Shown: positions 48,540 to 58,602 of the stretch, in pieces
How the letters are laid out: each line of letters begins with the position of its first letter
Position numbering within the stretch: position 1 is the stretch's first letter
Origin: an uncultured Eubacterium sp.
Lineage (GTDB): Bacteria > Bacillota > Clostridia > Oscillospirales > Acutalibacteraceae
DNA: 64,000 bases
Assembly (NCBI GenBank): GCA_934561395.1
Contig: CAKTGF010000006.1
Location: 1 to 64,000 of the forward strand
Reading direction: 5' to 3'
Notes under the pieces: model-generated
What the model was told of the DNA's origin: nothing
Seen by the model: only the letters and a program-made list of their open reading frames with translations
Database searches by the model: none
Program-made: the position numbers and the translations under genes

Positions 48540-50021
48540 ATGAACAAACGGGCAAAAGCACAGTTTTGGTTGGAGCTTTGGTCGGACCTTATTTGTTTAT
48601 TGCTTGCCAACGGAATTTCATTTGTTATATTCGGAGTAGTGTTTGACAAGATTTTAAGCTACCCCAAATCGGAATGGCTAAGTTTTACATTAATTTTAAT
48701 ACTGTCCTATTTGCTGACATTTATCTGCTTTCACAGTAATATTGACATTCACAGAAGAAGCATGCTTAACGAGTTTATCTCGGTTCTAAAAAACGGCGTG
48801 CTTACATACACATCATTTTTGGCGATAATGGCGCTCACCAAAAACGACATTATTGAGTCAAGGTACATTATTGTAAGCGGATTTATAGTAACAATTATCC
48901 TTTCGTCAATAAGCAGGTATTACCTTAAGCGCTGGATAACGGGCTTTTTCAAGCACAGCAGGATAGCCTCCTACGCAGGGGTAATTACCACCCCGGAGAT
49001 TGCCGAAAAGTTTTTGACGGGAATCAAAGCTGATTGGACCCTTAATTTTACAGGGATTGCCCTGCTGAGCGATTTCGGCAGCGCTGCTATTGAGCGCACG
49101 ATTAATTTTGACAGCATTACCGCCCCAAGAAAGAATCTTGGCAGCGTTTGCGACATTCCCGTAATTTCAGACTCCAAGGAAGAATTTATGGATTGGGTAC
49201 GCAGCGCTCCGGTTGACGAGGTATTCATTAACCTGCCCTACAAAAACCCTGCGGATGTGCAGGCGATTGTTGAGGAACTTGAAGATATGGGAATTACTGT
49301 TCATATTAACATTCCCACCCTTGATTCAATGCTCAGTGAAAGCAAGTTTAACAATGTTAACTGCAAAATGGTTTCGGGCTATCCCATGGCAACCTTTGCC
49401 GCATCGGTGCTTGATAGCAGGTGGATGATTGCAAAGCGGATTGTTGATGTTATCGGCGGCCTTGTGGGCTGCATATTATCACTGCCCATTATACTTATTA
49501 CCGCAATTCCCCTTTTGATAGAATCCCCCGGCCCGCTGATTTTTAAGCAGCAGCGAGTTGGCAAAAACGGAAGATTATTTAACATTTACAAGCTTCGCTC
49601 AATGTATGTCGACGCAGAGGAGCGCAAGGCGGCGCTTGTGGGTCAAAATAAAATGGACGGCCTTATGTTTAAAGTTGATAACGACCCCAGAATAACCAAA
49701 GTTGGCCGCTTTATCAGAAAATACAGCATTGACGAGCTGCCGCAGTTTTTCAATGTTTTAAAGGGCGATATGAGCCTGGTGGGAACAAGACCTCCCACTG
49801 TTGACGAATTTGAAAAATACGAAAGCCGCCATAAAAGAAGGTTGTCAATACGACCGGGCATTACAGGCATGTGGCAGGTAAGCGGCAGGTCTGATATTCA
49901 AAGTTTTGAGGAAATTGTAAAGCTTGACTGCGAATATATCGACAAGTGGACCCCTGCCCTTGATATAAAAATTTTATTTAAAACGATTTATGTTGTGCTC
50001 ACCCATAAGGGAGCAGAATAA
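48540..50021 (+). CDS. Undecaprenyl-phosphate sugar phosphotransferase (initiating)
   Basis: 493 aa. Several N-terminal membrane helices (about 12-135) and a nucleotide-binding-like middle lead to a C-terminal WbaP/WcaJ-type domain. That domain has KRIVDVIGG, FKQQRVGKNGRLFNIYKLRSM (two blocks), DELPQFFNVLKGDMSLVGTRP and the family end. It transfers the first sugar-1-phosphate to the lipid carrier. The first sugar (glucose, galactose or a derivative) cannot be read from sequence. Confidence 0.93.
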   Translation: MNKRAKAQFWLELWSDLICLLLANGISFVIFGVVFDKILSYPKSEWLSFTLILILSYLLTFICFHSNIDIHRRSMLNEFISVLKNGVLTYTSFLAIMALTKNDIIESRYIIVSGFIVTIILSSISRYYLKRWITGFFKHSRIASYAGVITTPEIAEKFLTGIKADWTLNFTGIALLSDFGSAAIERTINFDSITAPRKNLGSVCDIPVISDSKEEFMDWVRSAPVDEVFINLPYKNPADVQAIVEELEDMGITVHINIPTLDSMLSESKFNNVNCKMVSGYPMATFAASVLDSRWMIAKRIVDVIGGLVGCILSLPIILITAIPLLIESPGPLIFKQQRVGKNGRLFNIYKLRSMYVDAEERKAALVGQNKMDGLMFKVDNDPRITKVGRFIRKYSIDELPQFFNVLKGDMSLVGTRPPTVDEFEKYESRHKRRLSIRPGITGMWQVSGRSDIQSFEEIVKLDCEYIDKWTPALDIKILFKTIYVVLTHKGAE

Positions 50022-50030
50022 GGATAAATT

Positions 50031-51161
50031 ATGAAAATTGCTGTTATCGGACATAAAAGGATTCCCTCCCGTGAGGGCGGAATTGAAATTGTTGTGGGCG
50101 AGCTTTCCTCAAGAATGGCAAGCAGGGGCAACAAAGTTGTAGTATATAACAGAAAAAGCGAGCATATTGCCGGCAAGGGATATAATGCCGACAATAGCTT
50201 AAAGCAATGGAAAGGCGTTGACATAAAGTGGGTTCCTACCCCAAATTCTGCCAAACTGAACGCAATTGTTTACAGTGCCCTTGCCACCGCAAGGGCAGTT
50301 TTTGGAAAATATGACATTATCCATTTTCACGCCGAGGGCCCTGCGGCAATGGTTTTGCTTGCAAAGCTGTTTAAAAAGAAAACCGTTGTAACTGTTCACG
50401 GCCTTGATTGGCAAAGGTCAAAATGGGGCGGCTTTGCCACAAAATTTTTAAAGTTCGGCGAAAAAACAGCCGCAAAATATGCCGATGAAATAATCGTTCT
50501 GTCTGAAAATGTAAAAAATTATTTCAAAAGCACCTACAACAGGGATACCAACTACATTCCCAACGGAATAGAAAGACCCGACCTTGCTTCTGCAAGCATA
50601 ATCGGCGAAAAATATTCCCTTAAAAAGGACGGCTACATTCTCTACCTTGGCAGAGTTGTGCCGGAAAAGGGTATTCACTATTTAATCGAGGCATACAATT
50701 CCCTTAACACATCCATGCCCCTTGTTATAGCCGGTGGCGCAAGCCACACCGTTGAATACGAAAACCAAATTCACGAAACGGCAAAGGGAAACAAAAACAT
50801 AATTTTCACAGGCTTTGTTCAGGGTGCGGAACTTGCGGAACTTTACTCAAACGCATACATTTACTGCCTGCCCAGCGATTTGGAGGGTATGCCCATAAGC
50901 CTGCTGGAGGCTATGAGCTACGGCAACTGCTGCTTAACATCAAACATTGACGAATGCACGGAGGTTTGCGTTAACAATGCCGTATATTTTGAAAAGGGCA
51001 ACGCCGCCGACCTTAGGGACAAACTTGATTATTTAATCAAAAATCCGCAAATTGTCAGCAGCTACAAGGAAAAAGCAAGGGATTATATTTGCAATAAATA
51101 TAATTGGGACGATGTTTGCGATAAAACCCTGCAGCTTTACAAAAATATTATTTCGGGATGA
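50031..51161 (+). CDS. GT4 glycosyltransferase (DUF1972/rhamnosyltransferase-like)
   Basis: 376 aa with two Rossmann domains. IPSREGGIEIVVGELSSRM near the start fits the DUF1972-type acceptor domain seen in Cps2T-like rhamnosyltransferases, which add the second sugar. The C-terminal donor site shows LYLGRVVPEKGIHYLIEAY and LPSDLEGMPISLLEAMS. It follows the initiating transferase by 9 bases. Confidence 0.86.
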   Translation: MKIAVIGHKRIPSREGGIEIVVGELSSRMASRGNKVVVYNRKSEHIAGKGYNADNSLKQWKGVDIKWVPTPNSAKLNAIVYSALATARAVFGKYDIIHFHAEGPAAMVLLAKLFKKKTVVTVHGLDWQRSKWGGFATKFLKFGEKTAAKYADEIIVLSENVKNYFKSTYNRDTNYIPNGIERPDLASASIIGEKYSLKKDGYILYLGRVVPEKGIHYLIEAYNSLNTSMPLVIAGGASHTVEYENQIHETAKGNKNIIFTGFVQGAELAELYSNAYIYCLPSDLEGMPISLLEAMSYGNCCLTSNIDECTEVCVNNAVYFEKGNAADLRDKLDYLIKNPQIVSSYKEKARDYICNKYNWDDVCDKTLQLYKNIISG

Positions 51162-51165
51162 TAGT

Positions 51166-52353
51166 ATGAAAATATTAATGGTTAACAAGTTTCTGTACCC
51201 CAACGGCGGGTCTGAAACATATATTTTTAAGCTTGGAAAACAGCTTGAAAGCCTTGGCCATCAGGTGCAGTATTTCGGAATGGAGCACGAGGGCAGATGT
51301 GTGGGCAACCATGCACAGCAATACACTGCCAATATGGATTTTCACGGCGGCTCAATGCTGTCCAAAATAACATACCCTGTTAAAACCGTTTATTCTGCCG
51401 AGGCTAAGCGAAAAATGACTGTTGTTTTAAACGATTTTCAGCCCGACATTATACATATTAACAACTTTAACTACCAGCTGACCCCCAGCATTATCTACGC
51501 TGCAGACAGCTACAAAAAGCGTGCAGGCAAAAGGGTAAAAATTGTGTTTACAGCCCACGATTACCAGCTGGTTTGCCCAAACCACATGATGTTTGACATT
51601 GACGGCAATGTGTGCGAGGACTGCGTAACCAAGGGCTATTCAAGCTGTATTAAAAAGCGCTGTATTCACGGCTCAAGGGCAAAAAGCATTATCGGTGCAA
51701 CAGAGGCAAGCCTTTACAGGGCACTGAAAACCTATAAAATGATTGACTCCGTTATTTGCTGCAGTGAATTTTTAAAATCGAGGATGGACACTAACCCTGT
51801 TTTCGCAAGCAAAACAATTGCCCTGCACAACTTTATTGAAAGCGTTACCGACGACAACACCGAAAAAGATAACTATGTGCTTTATTTCGGCAGGTACGAC
51901 AGGGAAAAAGGCATTGAGCTTATTATGAAGGCTAAGGACATAAACTTTATCTGTGCAGGCAGCGGCGAGTTTGAAAAAGAGATAAACAAGCAGCCCCACA
52001 TTAAAAACGTGGGCTTTAAAAGCGGAGATGAGCTTAAATCGCTGATTCAAAGGGCAAAATGCTCGGTTTACCCCAGCGTTTGGTATGAAAACTGCCCGTT
52101 TTCGGTTATGGAAAGCATTATGTACGGCACCCCGGTTGTGGGCAGCCGCATTGGCGGAATACCCGAGCTTATTGATGACGGCAAAACAGGCATTTTGTTT
52201 GAAGCCGGCAACACCGAGGATATGGAAAACGCCATTAACAAAATTTTACTAAATGACGATTTGGCAAAGGAAATGAGTATTAACTGCAAAAACGCAAGGT
52301 TTGACACCGTTTCGGATTACACGGAAAAGCTACTTAAAATTTATAATTCATAA
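51166..52353 (+). CDS. GT4 glycosyltransferase
   Basis: 395 aa from the ATG at 51166, four bases after the previous stop. MKILMVNKFLYPNGGSETYI is a typical GT4 acceptor start; YFGRYDREKGIELIMKA and the VVGSRIGGIPELI donor region are clear. A cysteine-rich segment near 150-172 (CPNHMMFDIDGNVCEDC) resembles that found in some teichoic/capsule transferases. The linkage is unknown. Confidence 0.9.
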   Translation: MKILMVNKFLYPNGGSETYIFKLGKQLESLGHQVQYFGMEHEGRCVGNHAQQYTANMDFHGGSMLSKITYPVKTVYSAEAKRKMTVVLNDFQPDIIHINNFNYQLTPSIIYAADSYKKRAGKRVKIVFTAHDYQLVCPNHMMFDIDGNVCEDCVTKGYSSCIKKRCIHGSRAKSIIGATEASLYRALKTYKMIDSVICCSEFLKSRMDTNPVFASKTIALHNFIESVTDDNTEKDNYVLYFGRYDREKGIELIMKAKDINFICAGSGEFEKEINKQPHIKNVGFKSGDELKSLIQRAKCSVYPSVWYENCPFSVMESIMYGTPVVGSRIGGIPELIDDGKTGILFEAGNTEDMENAINKILLNDDLAKEMSINCKNARFDTVSDYTEKLLKIYNS

Positions 52354-52367
52354 CAGAGGTTTTAGCT

Positions 52368-53558
52368 ATGGCACAAAAATTAAACGGCACGGTAATTGTT
52401 ACATATCGTTGCAACGCCCGCTGCACAATGTGCAACAGGTACAAATGTCCGTCAAAGCCGGAAGAGGAAATATCAATTGAAACCATAAAAAAGCTGCCTG
52501 AAATGTATTTTACAAACATTACCGGCGGCGAGCCCTTTATCAGGGAGGATTTAAAGGACATCGTACGGGAGCTTTACAAAAAAAGCGACAGAATAGTAAT
52601 TTCAACCAACGGATTTTTTACCGACAGAATTGTTGACCTTTGCAAGGAATTTCCCAATATAGGAATAAGAATTTCCATTGAGGGCCTTGAGGAAACCAAC
52701 AACACCATCCGTGGCCTTGACGATGGCTTTAACCGTGGCTACACCACATTAAAAAAGCTTGTTGAAATGGGCATGAAGGATGTGGGCTTTGGTATGACCG
52801 TGCAGGACGCCAATGCAAAGGACCTGGTGGAGCTTTACAAGCTTTCAAACGATATGAATATGGAATTTGCCACCGCATCGCTGCACAACTCCTTTTATTT
52901 TGTTGAGGCAAAGAATATTATTAAGGACAGAGAAATGGTCGGCAAGGAGTTTGAAAAGCTCATTAACGAAATGCTCAATTCAAGTTCCCCTAAAAAGTGG
53001 TTCAGAGCGTATTTTAATCACGGCCTTATTAACTATATTTACGGTCAAAAAAGGCTTTTGCCCTGCGATATGGCATTTGACACCTTTTTTATTGACCCCT
53101 ACGGCGATGTAATGCCCTGCAACGGCACCAAGGAAAAAGAGGTTATGGGCAACCTGAACACCCAAAGCTGGGACGAGCTTTGGAACAGCGAGCAGGCCGA
53201 CAGGGTAAGACAAAAGGTAAGAGCCTGCGACAGACAGTGCTGGATGATAGGCTCGGTATCCCCTGCCATGCACAAATACATTTGGATGCCTGCCGCTTGG
53301 GTTATCAAGCACAAGTTTTTAAGGTATTTTAAGCAGAACAAATACTCAATGTATGAAAATAAAATCTGCCGTGATTACCGTGACGGCGTTGTTACCAAGG
53401 AAGAGCTTGACCGCCTTTCCACCTGTGACCTTAACGCAAATGTTAACGACGGCTTAAGCGAAAAATCCAAAATGGCCCTTGTGGGCACAACCGGCGAGGC
53501 AATTGTTGATGCCGATATTGCCCGGCAGGAAAGCAGCAAAGTAACCCAAACTAAGTAA
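52368..53558 (+). CDS. Radical SAM/SPASM protein in the polysaccharide locus
   Basis: 396 aa. C15-x3-C19-x2-C22 binds the SAM 4Fe-4S cluster, and GGEPF and later core motifs follow. The C-terminal half has a SPASM-like set of cysteines (LLPCDMAF, VMPCNGT, ACDRQCWMIG) that could hold auxiliary Fe-S clusters. Radical SAM enzymes in glycan clusters may modify a sugar, a lipid carrier or a peptide; no precursor peptide gene is visible. It sits immediately before licD. Confidence 0.88.
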   Translation: MAQKLNGTVIVTYRCNARCTMCNRYKCPSKPEEEISIETIKKLPEMYFTNITGGEPFIREDLKDIVRELYKKSDRIVISTNGFFTDRIVDLCKEFPNIGIRISIEGLEETNNTIRGLDDGFNRGYTTLKKLVEMGMKDVGFGMTVQDANAKDLVELYKLSNDMNMEFATASLHNSFYFVEAKNIIKDREMVGKEFEKLINEMLNSSSPKKWFRAYFNHGLINYIYGQKRLLPCDMAFDTFFIDPYGDVMPCNGTKEKEVMGNLNTQSWDELWNSEQADRVRQKVRACDRQCWMIGSVSPAMHKYIWMPAAWVIKHKFLRYFKQNKYSMYENKICRDYRDGVVTKEELDRLSTCDLNANVNDGLSEKSKMALVGTTGEAIVDADIARQESSKVTQTK

Positions 53559-53571
53559 AAAAGGTGATGTA

Positions 53572-54405
53572 ATGCCCAAACGCAAAATAGAGCTTAATGA
53601 AATACAGCCCCTTGAGCTTGATATTTTATTTAAGCTTGTTGATTATCTTGAAAAAAATAATATTTCCTACTGCACAAGCGGAGGTACAACCCTTGGTGCA
53701 ATCAGGCACAAGGGCTTTATTCCTTGGGATGACGATATTGATATTTACATTCCCCGAAAGGATTATGACAAATTAATGAAAATCAGCGAGGATGTGCTGA
53801 TTGACGGCTATATTTCAATCAAGCGCCCCGGGGATAAAAATTATATCTACCAATTTTGCAAGGCATGCAACGAAAACACAGTAATAAACGAAAAAAATGT
53901 TAGCGACCCTAAATACGCTATCGGCATTTTTGTTGACATATTCCCCCTTGACAAGCACTATGACAGCAAATTAAAAAACAAGCTGCTCATTGCCAAAACA
54001 AGGTGGTACAGAAGCCTGCTTGAAACGGCGTCAAACCAGGTTAACCTGAGCAAAAAGGGCAGCAAAAGATACATAATTAAGCAGGCTGTTCGCACCCTGC
54101 AAAAGCCCCTGACCCTTTATTGGACCGTTGAAAAAACCGCAAAGCATATTGACGCCATGGGCAGAAAAATGGAAAGCAAAAGCACCCATTACCTGGGCGA
54201 TTTGGTAATGAAGGGCAACAATAACGACGATTATTATAACGCCGATTATTTTAAAACCTTTATTGACGGCGAATTTGAGGGTCATAAAATCAAAAACCCC
54301 GTGGGCTACCACGAATACTTAACCGAAATGTACGGCGACTATATGAAGCTGCCCCCTAAGGAGCAACAAATTATGCACGGCTTTGACGCCTGGTACAAGG
54401 ATTAA
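53572..54405 (+). CDS. LicD family phosphotransferase
   Basis: 277 aa. TLGAIRHKGFIPWDDDIDI is the LicD signature, with the Asp cluster that binds metal. LicD proteins transfer phosphocholine or similar phospho-groups (including ribitol-phosphate-like units) to surface glycans. No choline kinase or cytidylyltransferase gene is adjacent, so the donor is open. Confidence 0.92.
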   Translation: MPKRKIELNEIQPLELDILFKLVDYLEKNNISYCTSGGTTLGAIRHKGFIPWDDDIDIYIPRKDYDKLMKISEDVLIDGYISIKRPGDKNYIYQFCKACNENTVINEKNVSDPKYAIGIFVDIFPLDKHYDSKLKNKLLIAKTRWYRSLLETASNQVNLSKKGSKRYIIKQAVRTLQKPLTLYWTVEKTAKHIDAMGRKMESKSTHYLGDLVMKGNNNDDYYNADYFKTFIDGEFEGHKIKNPVGYHEYLTEMYGDYMKLPPKEQQIMHGFDAWYKD

Positions 54406-54420
54406 AAGGGGCATGTTGTA

Positions 54421-55605
54421 ATGCAAAATAATGATTATACCAACAAAACTGAATACAACTCAGCTAACGGCATTGGCATTATCAACTTGCAAATTACAGA
54501 CAATTACGGTGCCAACCTGCTGGCTTACGCAACCGAGCGCACTGTAAAAGAACTTTTCCCCGACAGAGAGGTTTTCACAATCAACGCTGCGGCAATGCCA
54601 AAGGAGCTTTCAAGGGCAGACCGAATAAAGCAGAAGATTACGGCGGTTTTAAAGAAAGCCGTAAAATACAACATTCGTATGCCCTATCTCTATTTTAAAG
54701 AGAAAAGCTATAACAGAAGCATTGAAAAGCGGCAAGGTGCAAGGCTCAAGGCATTTGAAAGTTTTAGACGCAATTATCTGAACCTTACCGAAAAGGTTTT
54801 TTCCGCCGAGGAAATAAAAGGGCTGCCCATAAACACCCTTGTTATCGGCAGCGATATTGTTTGGAGCCCTTCAAGGGCAAACGGCGAGGGCACCGATATG
54901 TTTTTTGCCACAGGCTTTGGCAGCGATTACAGGCGTATTTCCTATGCTGCAAGCCTTGGAACAAACGACCAAAAGGTATTGACACCCTTAAAGGATGTTT
55001 ACCGTGAAAATTTAAAATCAGTTGACTGTATTTCCGTAAGAGGACCAGAGGCAAAGGCGTTTTTAGCCCCCCTTACAGACAAAAATATTCGCATTGACTG
55101 CGACCCGGTGTTTTTATTAAGCCCCGGCAGGTGGTCGGCGCTGGCAGACAGCATTGCCCCAAAAGACGAAAAATACATATTTGTCTATTTAATCGGCAGG
55201 AGCAACGACGGAGTACGCAGTGCAAAAAAATTGGCTGCCGAAAAGGGACTGAAAATATACTACTGCTGCAATTTTGCGGTTGATTTTAAAAATGCCCAAA
55301 ACTGCTACGAATGTGGCCCCGTTGAGTTTTTAAGCCTGATAAAAAATGCGGAATATGTAATAACCAACTCCTTTCACTCGGTTATATTTTCGATCGTTTT
55401 TAAAAGGCAATTTAAGGTTTACTCCAGGCAGGGGCAATTTTCAAAGCTTAAATCAATACTTGATCGCCTTAATCTTCAAGAGCGTTATTCCTTAAACGAA
55501 AGCATTGACGCCCCCATTGATTTTGACAGTGCGGCCGAGGTCATAAGGCTTGAAAAGCAAAACTCGCTAAACTATTTAAAAAACGCAATTTTAGGGAGGG
55601 AGTAA
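54421..55605 (+). CDS. Polysaccharide pyruvyl transferase family protein
   Basis: 394 aa. The N-terminal GIGIINLQITDNYGANLLAY and the C-terminal ITNSFHSVIFSIVFKRQF match the CsaB/PssM-type family, which adds ketal-linked pyruvate from PEP to sugars. Pyruvate would give the polymer a negative charge. The next gene starts directly after its stop codon. Confidence 0.9.
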   Translation: MQNNDYTNKTEYNSANGIGIINLQITDNYGANLLAYATERTVKELFPDREVFTINAAAMPKELSRADRIKQKITAVLKKAVKYNIRMPYLYFKEKSYNRSIEKRQGARLKAFESFRRNYLNLTEKVFSAEEIKGLPINTLVIGSDIVWSPSRANGEGTDMFFATGFGSDYRRISYAASLGTNDQKVLTPLKDVYRENLKSVDCISVRGPEAKAFLAPLTDKNIRIDCDPVFLLSPGRWSALADSIAPKDEKYIFVYLIGRSNDGVRSAKKLAAEKGLKIYYCCNFAVDFKNAQNCYECGPVEFLSLIKNAEYVITNSFHSVIFSIVFKRQFKVYSRQGQFSKLKSILDRLNLQERYSLNESIDAPIDFDSAAEVIRLEKQNSLNYLKNAILGRE

Positions 55606-56565
55606 ATGAAAAAAATTGTACTTATTTCAACATATTTCGGCTCATTCCCAAACTACTTTAACCTGTGGCTGAAAAGTGCAGGCAGCAATGAAAGTATTGA
55701 CTTTTTAATATTTTCAGACTGTGAACACTCAAAATACACCCCCCTGCCCCACAATGTTAAAATAGTAAAAACCGACTTTGAGGCTTTAAGAAAAAGAATA
55801 CAGGGCTGCTACGATTTCAAACTTGCCCTTAACGCACCCTACAAGCTGTGCGATTTTCGACCTGCGTTCGGCGAAATATTCAACGCTGAAGTAAGGGGCT
55901 ACGATTATTGGGGCAACTGCGACCTTGATATGATTTTCGGCAATATAGAAAAATACATACCTCAGGGGGATTATGATAAAATCTATTACGCAGGCCACCT
56001 TACCCTTTACAAAAACACACCGAAAATCAACAGTGTATATAAATCAAAATACGGCATGAACTATAAGGATGTGTTTACCACAAGCATTAACAAGGTGTTT
56101 GACGAATATGACGGCATTGAGCAAAAGTTTCAGCATGCAGGGCTTAAAACCTACACCGTTAGGCATTATGCGGATATTACAAAGCGCCGCCACAGGTTTA
56201 CATTGTCGGATATGTATTTATCCGCCAAAGAGCGAAAAACAAATAATTTTGATTATCAGGTTTTCTACTACGAAAACGGCGGAGTATATCGTGATTATAT
56301 TGAGGATAATCAAATTAAAACACAGGAATTTAACTACATTCACTTTTCATCAAGAAAAATGCCCGACAATACGAAGGGCGCAAACAGCTTTTACATAACC
56401 AACACAGGCTTTTATCCAAAGCAGGGCGCTGCTACAAGGGAGATTATTGCAAAATACAATCCTCCCACCCCGTTAAAGGACAAGGCGGTTGCCGCCAAGC
56501 GGAAAAAGGAAGACGCTGTAAGAAAGTTTAACAAAATTATTCAGAAAGGTAAGGAAACACGATGA
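55606..56565 (+). CDS. DUF6625-like glycan-locus protein
   Basis: 319 aa. IVLISTYFGSFPNYFNLWL at the start and PYKLCDFRPAFGEIF, then YDYWGNCDLDMIFG match a family often seen in capsule clusters (DUF6625 by memory). The GNCDLDMIFG block resembles a nucleotide-sugar DxD site, so a glycosyltransferase function is likely. Its stop overlaps the next start (ATGA). Confidence 0.75.
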   Translation: MKKIVLISTYFGSFPNYFNLWLKSAGSNESIDFLIFSDCEHSKYTPLPHNVKIVKTDFEALRKRIQGCYDFKLALNAPYKLCDFRPAFGEIFNAEVRGYDYWGNCDLDMIFGNIEKYIPQGDYDKIYYAGHLTLYKNTPKINSVYKSKYGMNYKDVFTTSINKVFDEYDGIEQKFQHAGLKTYTVRHYADITKRRHRFTLSDMYLSAKERKTNNFDYQVFYYENGGVYRDYIEDNQIKTQEFNYIHFSSRKMPDNTKGANSFYITNTGFYPKQGAATREIIAKYNPPTPLKDKAVAAKRKKEDAVRKFNKIIQKGKETR

Positions 56566-57653
56566 ATGTTGTTCATTTGCAATTATCGGGCGGTATCGGC
56601 GGAATATCCGTTTTAACAAGGGATATTGCCTTAAAATCAAATAACAACAATATTTTTTACTTTCTGTTTGAGGGCGGCGAAATAGCAGACCGCCTTAAGG
56701 CTGAGGGCAGCTCCGTTCAGGTTGAAAACGACAAAAACACAGGCTTTATAAAAGCTGCAAAAAAGTTTGTTGATTTTTGCAAAAGAAACAAGGCTGATGT
56801 AATAATCTGCCACACCGGCTCCCCTGTTTTAAGGTTTATTTTTGCATACTGTAAAAGGCATTATAAAAACGCCGTTTATCTTTTATATCTGCACTCCAAC
56901 GCAAGGTACGGCTCCTACGAAAACAAACTAAAACGCCTTGCAAGCAGAGAACTTTTGATGGAAGCGTACCGAGCAAGTAAATACGCCGTTGCAATTTCAA
57001 AATCAGTAAAGGAAAGCTTTATTGAAAAATACGGCTTTAAAAGCGAAAAATGCAAGGTTGTTTATAACGGAATTGATTTAAACAAATTTTATTCAAACCG
57101 CCTAACTGATGATTACGGCACATTTAACATTATTTATGTGGGCAGGGTGCTGCCTGAAAAGGGAGTGCATATTTTAATTGACGCCCTTTCAATGCTGCCC
57201 GGCGACTGCAAGATAAAACTTTTTATTGTGGGCAGAGCCTACAACGGCTATGATAATGAGCTAACGGCTCAGGCAAAGCGCCTTGGGCTTGAGGATAAAA
57301 TCCAATTAATAGGGCCAAGCCTTGATGTGCCCAAATATTTGGCGCAGGCCGATTTATTCGTGCACCCCGCTGTCAGTGAGGAGGGCTTTGGCATTGCCTT
57401 AGCTGAGGCCATGGCGGCTTATGTTCCCTGCGTTGCATTTAACGAGGGCGCAATGCCTGAAATTATCGATAACGGCATTAACGGCTTCATCGCAAAAGAA
57501 ATGACCGCCGCCTCCCTTTCGCAGGAAATCGGCAGGGCATACAATTTATTCATTGAGGGCAAATATAACCGAATCAGAGAAAGCGCACACCAAAAGGCCC
57601 AAGCTTTCAGCATTGAGGCAATGGTTGAGAGCTTGGAAAATTTATACTGCTGA
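56562..57653 (+). CDS. GT4 glycosyltransferase
   Basis: 363 aa. Acceptor start VVHLQLSGGIGGISVLTRDI; donor site IIYVGRVLPEKGVHILIDAL and HPAVSEEGFGIALAEAMA with the EX7E pair. It overlaps the preceding gene by four bases and is followed by GT2 after 10 bases. Confidence 0.9.
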   Translation: MNVVHLQLSGGIGGISVLTRDIALKSNNNNIFYFLFEGGEIADRLKAEGSSVQVENDKNTGFIKAAKKFVDFCKRNKADVIICHTGSPVLRFIFAYCKRHYKNAVYLLYLHSNARYGSYENKLKRLASRELLMEAYRASKYAVAISKSVKESFIEKYGFKSEKCKVVYNGIDLNKFYSNRLTDDYGTFNIIYVGRVLPEKGVHILIDALSMLPGDCKIKLFIVGRAYNGYDNELTAQAKRLGLEDKIQLIGPSLDVPKYLAQADLFVHPAVSEEGFGIALAEAMAAYVPCVAFNEGAMPEIIDNGINGFIAKEMTAASLSQEIGRAYNLFIEGKYNRIRESAHQKAQAFSIEAMVESLENLYC

Positions 57654-57663
57654 GGGGCTTTAA

Positions 57664-58602
57664 ATGTTAGGTATTGCAATAATAAACTACAACAAATATG
57701 AAAAAACAATTGAATGTATAAAATCTATATTTAAAACCGCCAAGGCAGAATACAAAATTTATCTGCTTGATAACGCCTCCCAAAATGAAAGCCTTGAGGT
57801 TTTGCAAAATGAATATGAAAAAGAGCCGAGGGTTAAGCTTTTTTCATCAAAAACCAACTTGGGATATGCCAACGGCAACAACTTGCTGCTTGATGAAATA
57901 AAAAAGGACGGCTGCGATTACGCTTTAATTTCAAATAACGATATTATTTTTCAAAACGGCTCAATAGACCTGCTTTTGGAAAAAATACAAAATGAAGATT
58001 ATTTGCTGATTGAGCCGTTTATTGAAAACATTGACGGCACAACCCAAATTTGCGTTAAAAAAAGCAGGCCGAGCTATAAGGAATATATGCTTTTTTCAAC
58101 ATATCTGCACAATTTTGTGCCAAAAAGCAAAAAGCGTGAATTTGCATTAAAGCAGCAGCCTAAAACCGCCGGCAGGGTTTACTGGGCGTCGGGCGCCTGC
58201 TTTATTGCCGATATGAAAAGCTTTGAAGAAATCGGCTTTTTTGACAAAAACACATTTTTATATTTTGAAGAATACATAATCAGCGAAAAGGCTGTAAAAA
58301 AAGGCCTTAAAATCGGCTTTGAGCCAAACGCTAAGGTAATTCACTTTCACGGTGCCTCCACAGGAGGTGCGGCAAGCCTATTTACAAGAAGGGCAAACTT
58401 GGAATCCGAAATGTACTTTTTCACACATTATTGGATGCTGAACAGGCTGCAATTAAATTTTTTAAGGCAGATTCGTTGCCTTGAGGTGCTTTTTACATTT
58501 ACAAAGAACAAAAAGCTAAAGGACGCTTTAACATATATCTCTCAAAGCAAAAAAATAATGAAAGACTCTAAGGAAAGAACTAATGAAAATCAAAATTTAT
58601 AA
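57664..58602 (+). CDS. GT2 glycosyltransferase (rhamnosyltransferase-like)
   Basis: 312 aa. GT-A fold: IAIINYNKYEKTIECIKSIF, ISNNDIIF (DxD-like) and WASGACFIADMKSFEEIGFF. Similar proteins transfer rhamnose or other deoxyhexoses in O-antigen synthesis. The 3' end overlaps the polymerase gene by 20 bases. Confidence 0.9.
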   Translation: MLGIAIINYNKYEKTIECIKSIFKTAKAEYKIYLLDNASQNESLEVLQNEYEKEPRVKLFSSKTNLGYANGNNLLLDEIKKDGCDYALISNNDIIFQNGSIDLLLEKIQNEDYLLIEPFIENIDGTTQICVKKSRPSYKEYMLFSTYLHNFVPKSKKREFALKQQPKTAGRVYWASGACFIADMKSFEEIGFFDKNTFLYFEEYIISEKAVKKGLKIGFEPNAKVIHFHGASTGGAASLFTRRANLESEMYFFTHYWMLNRLQLNFLRQIRCLEVLFTFTKNKKLKDALTYISQSKKIMKDSKERTNENQNL

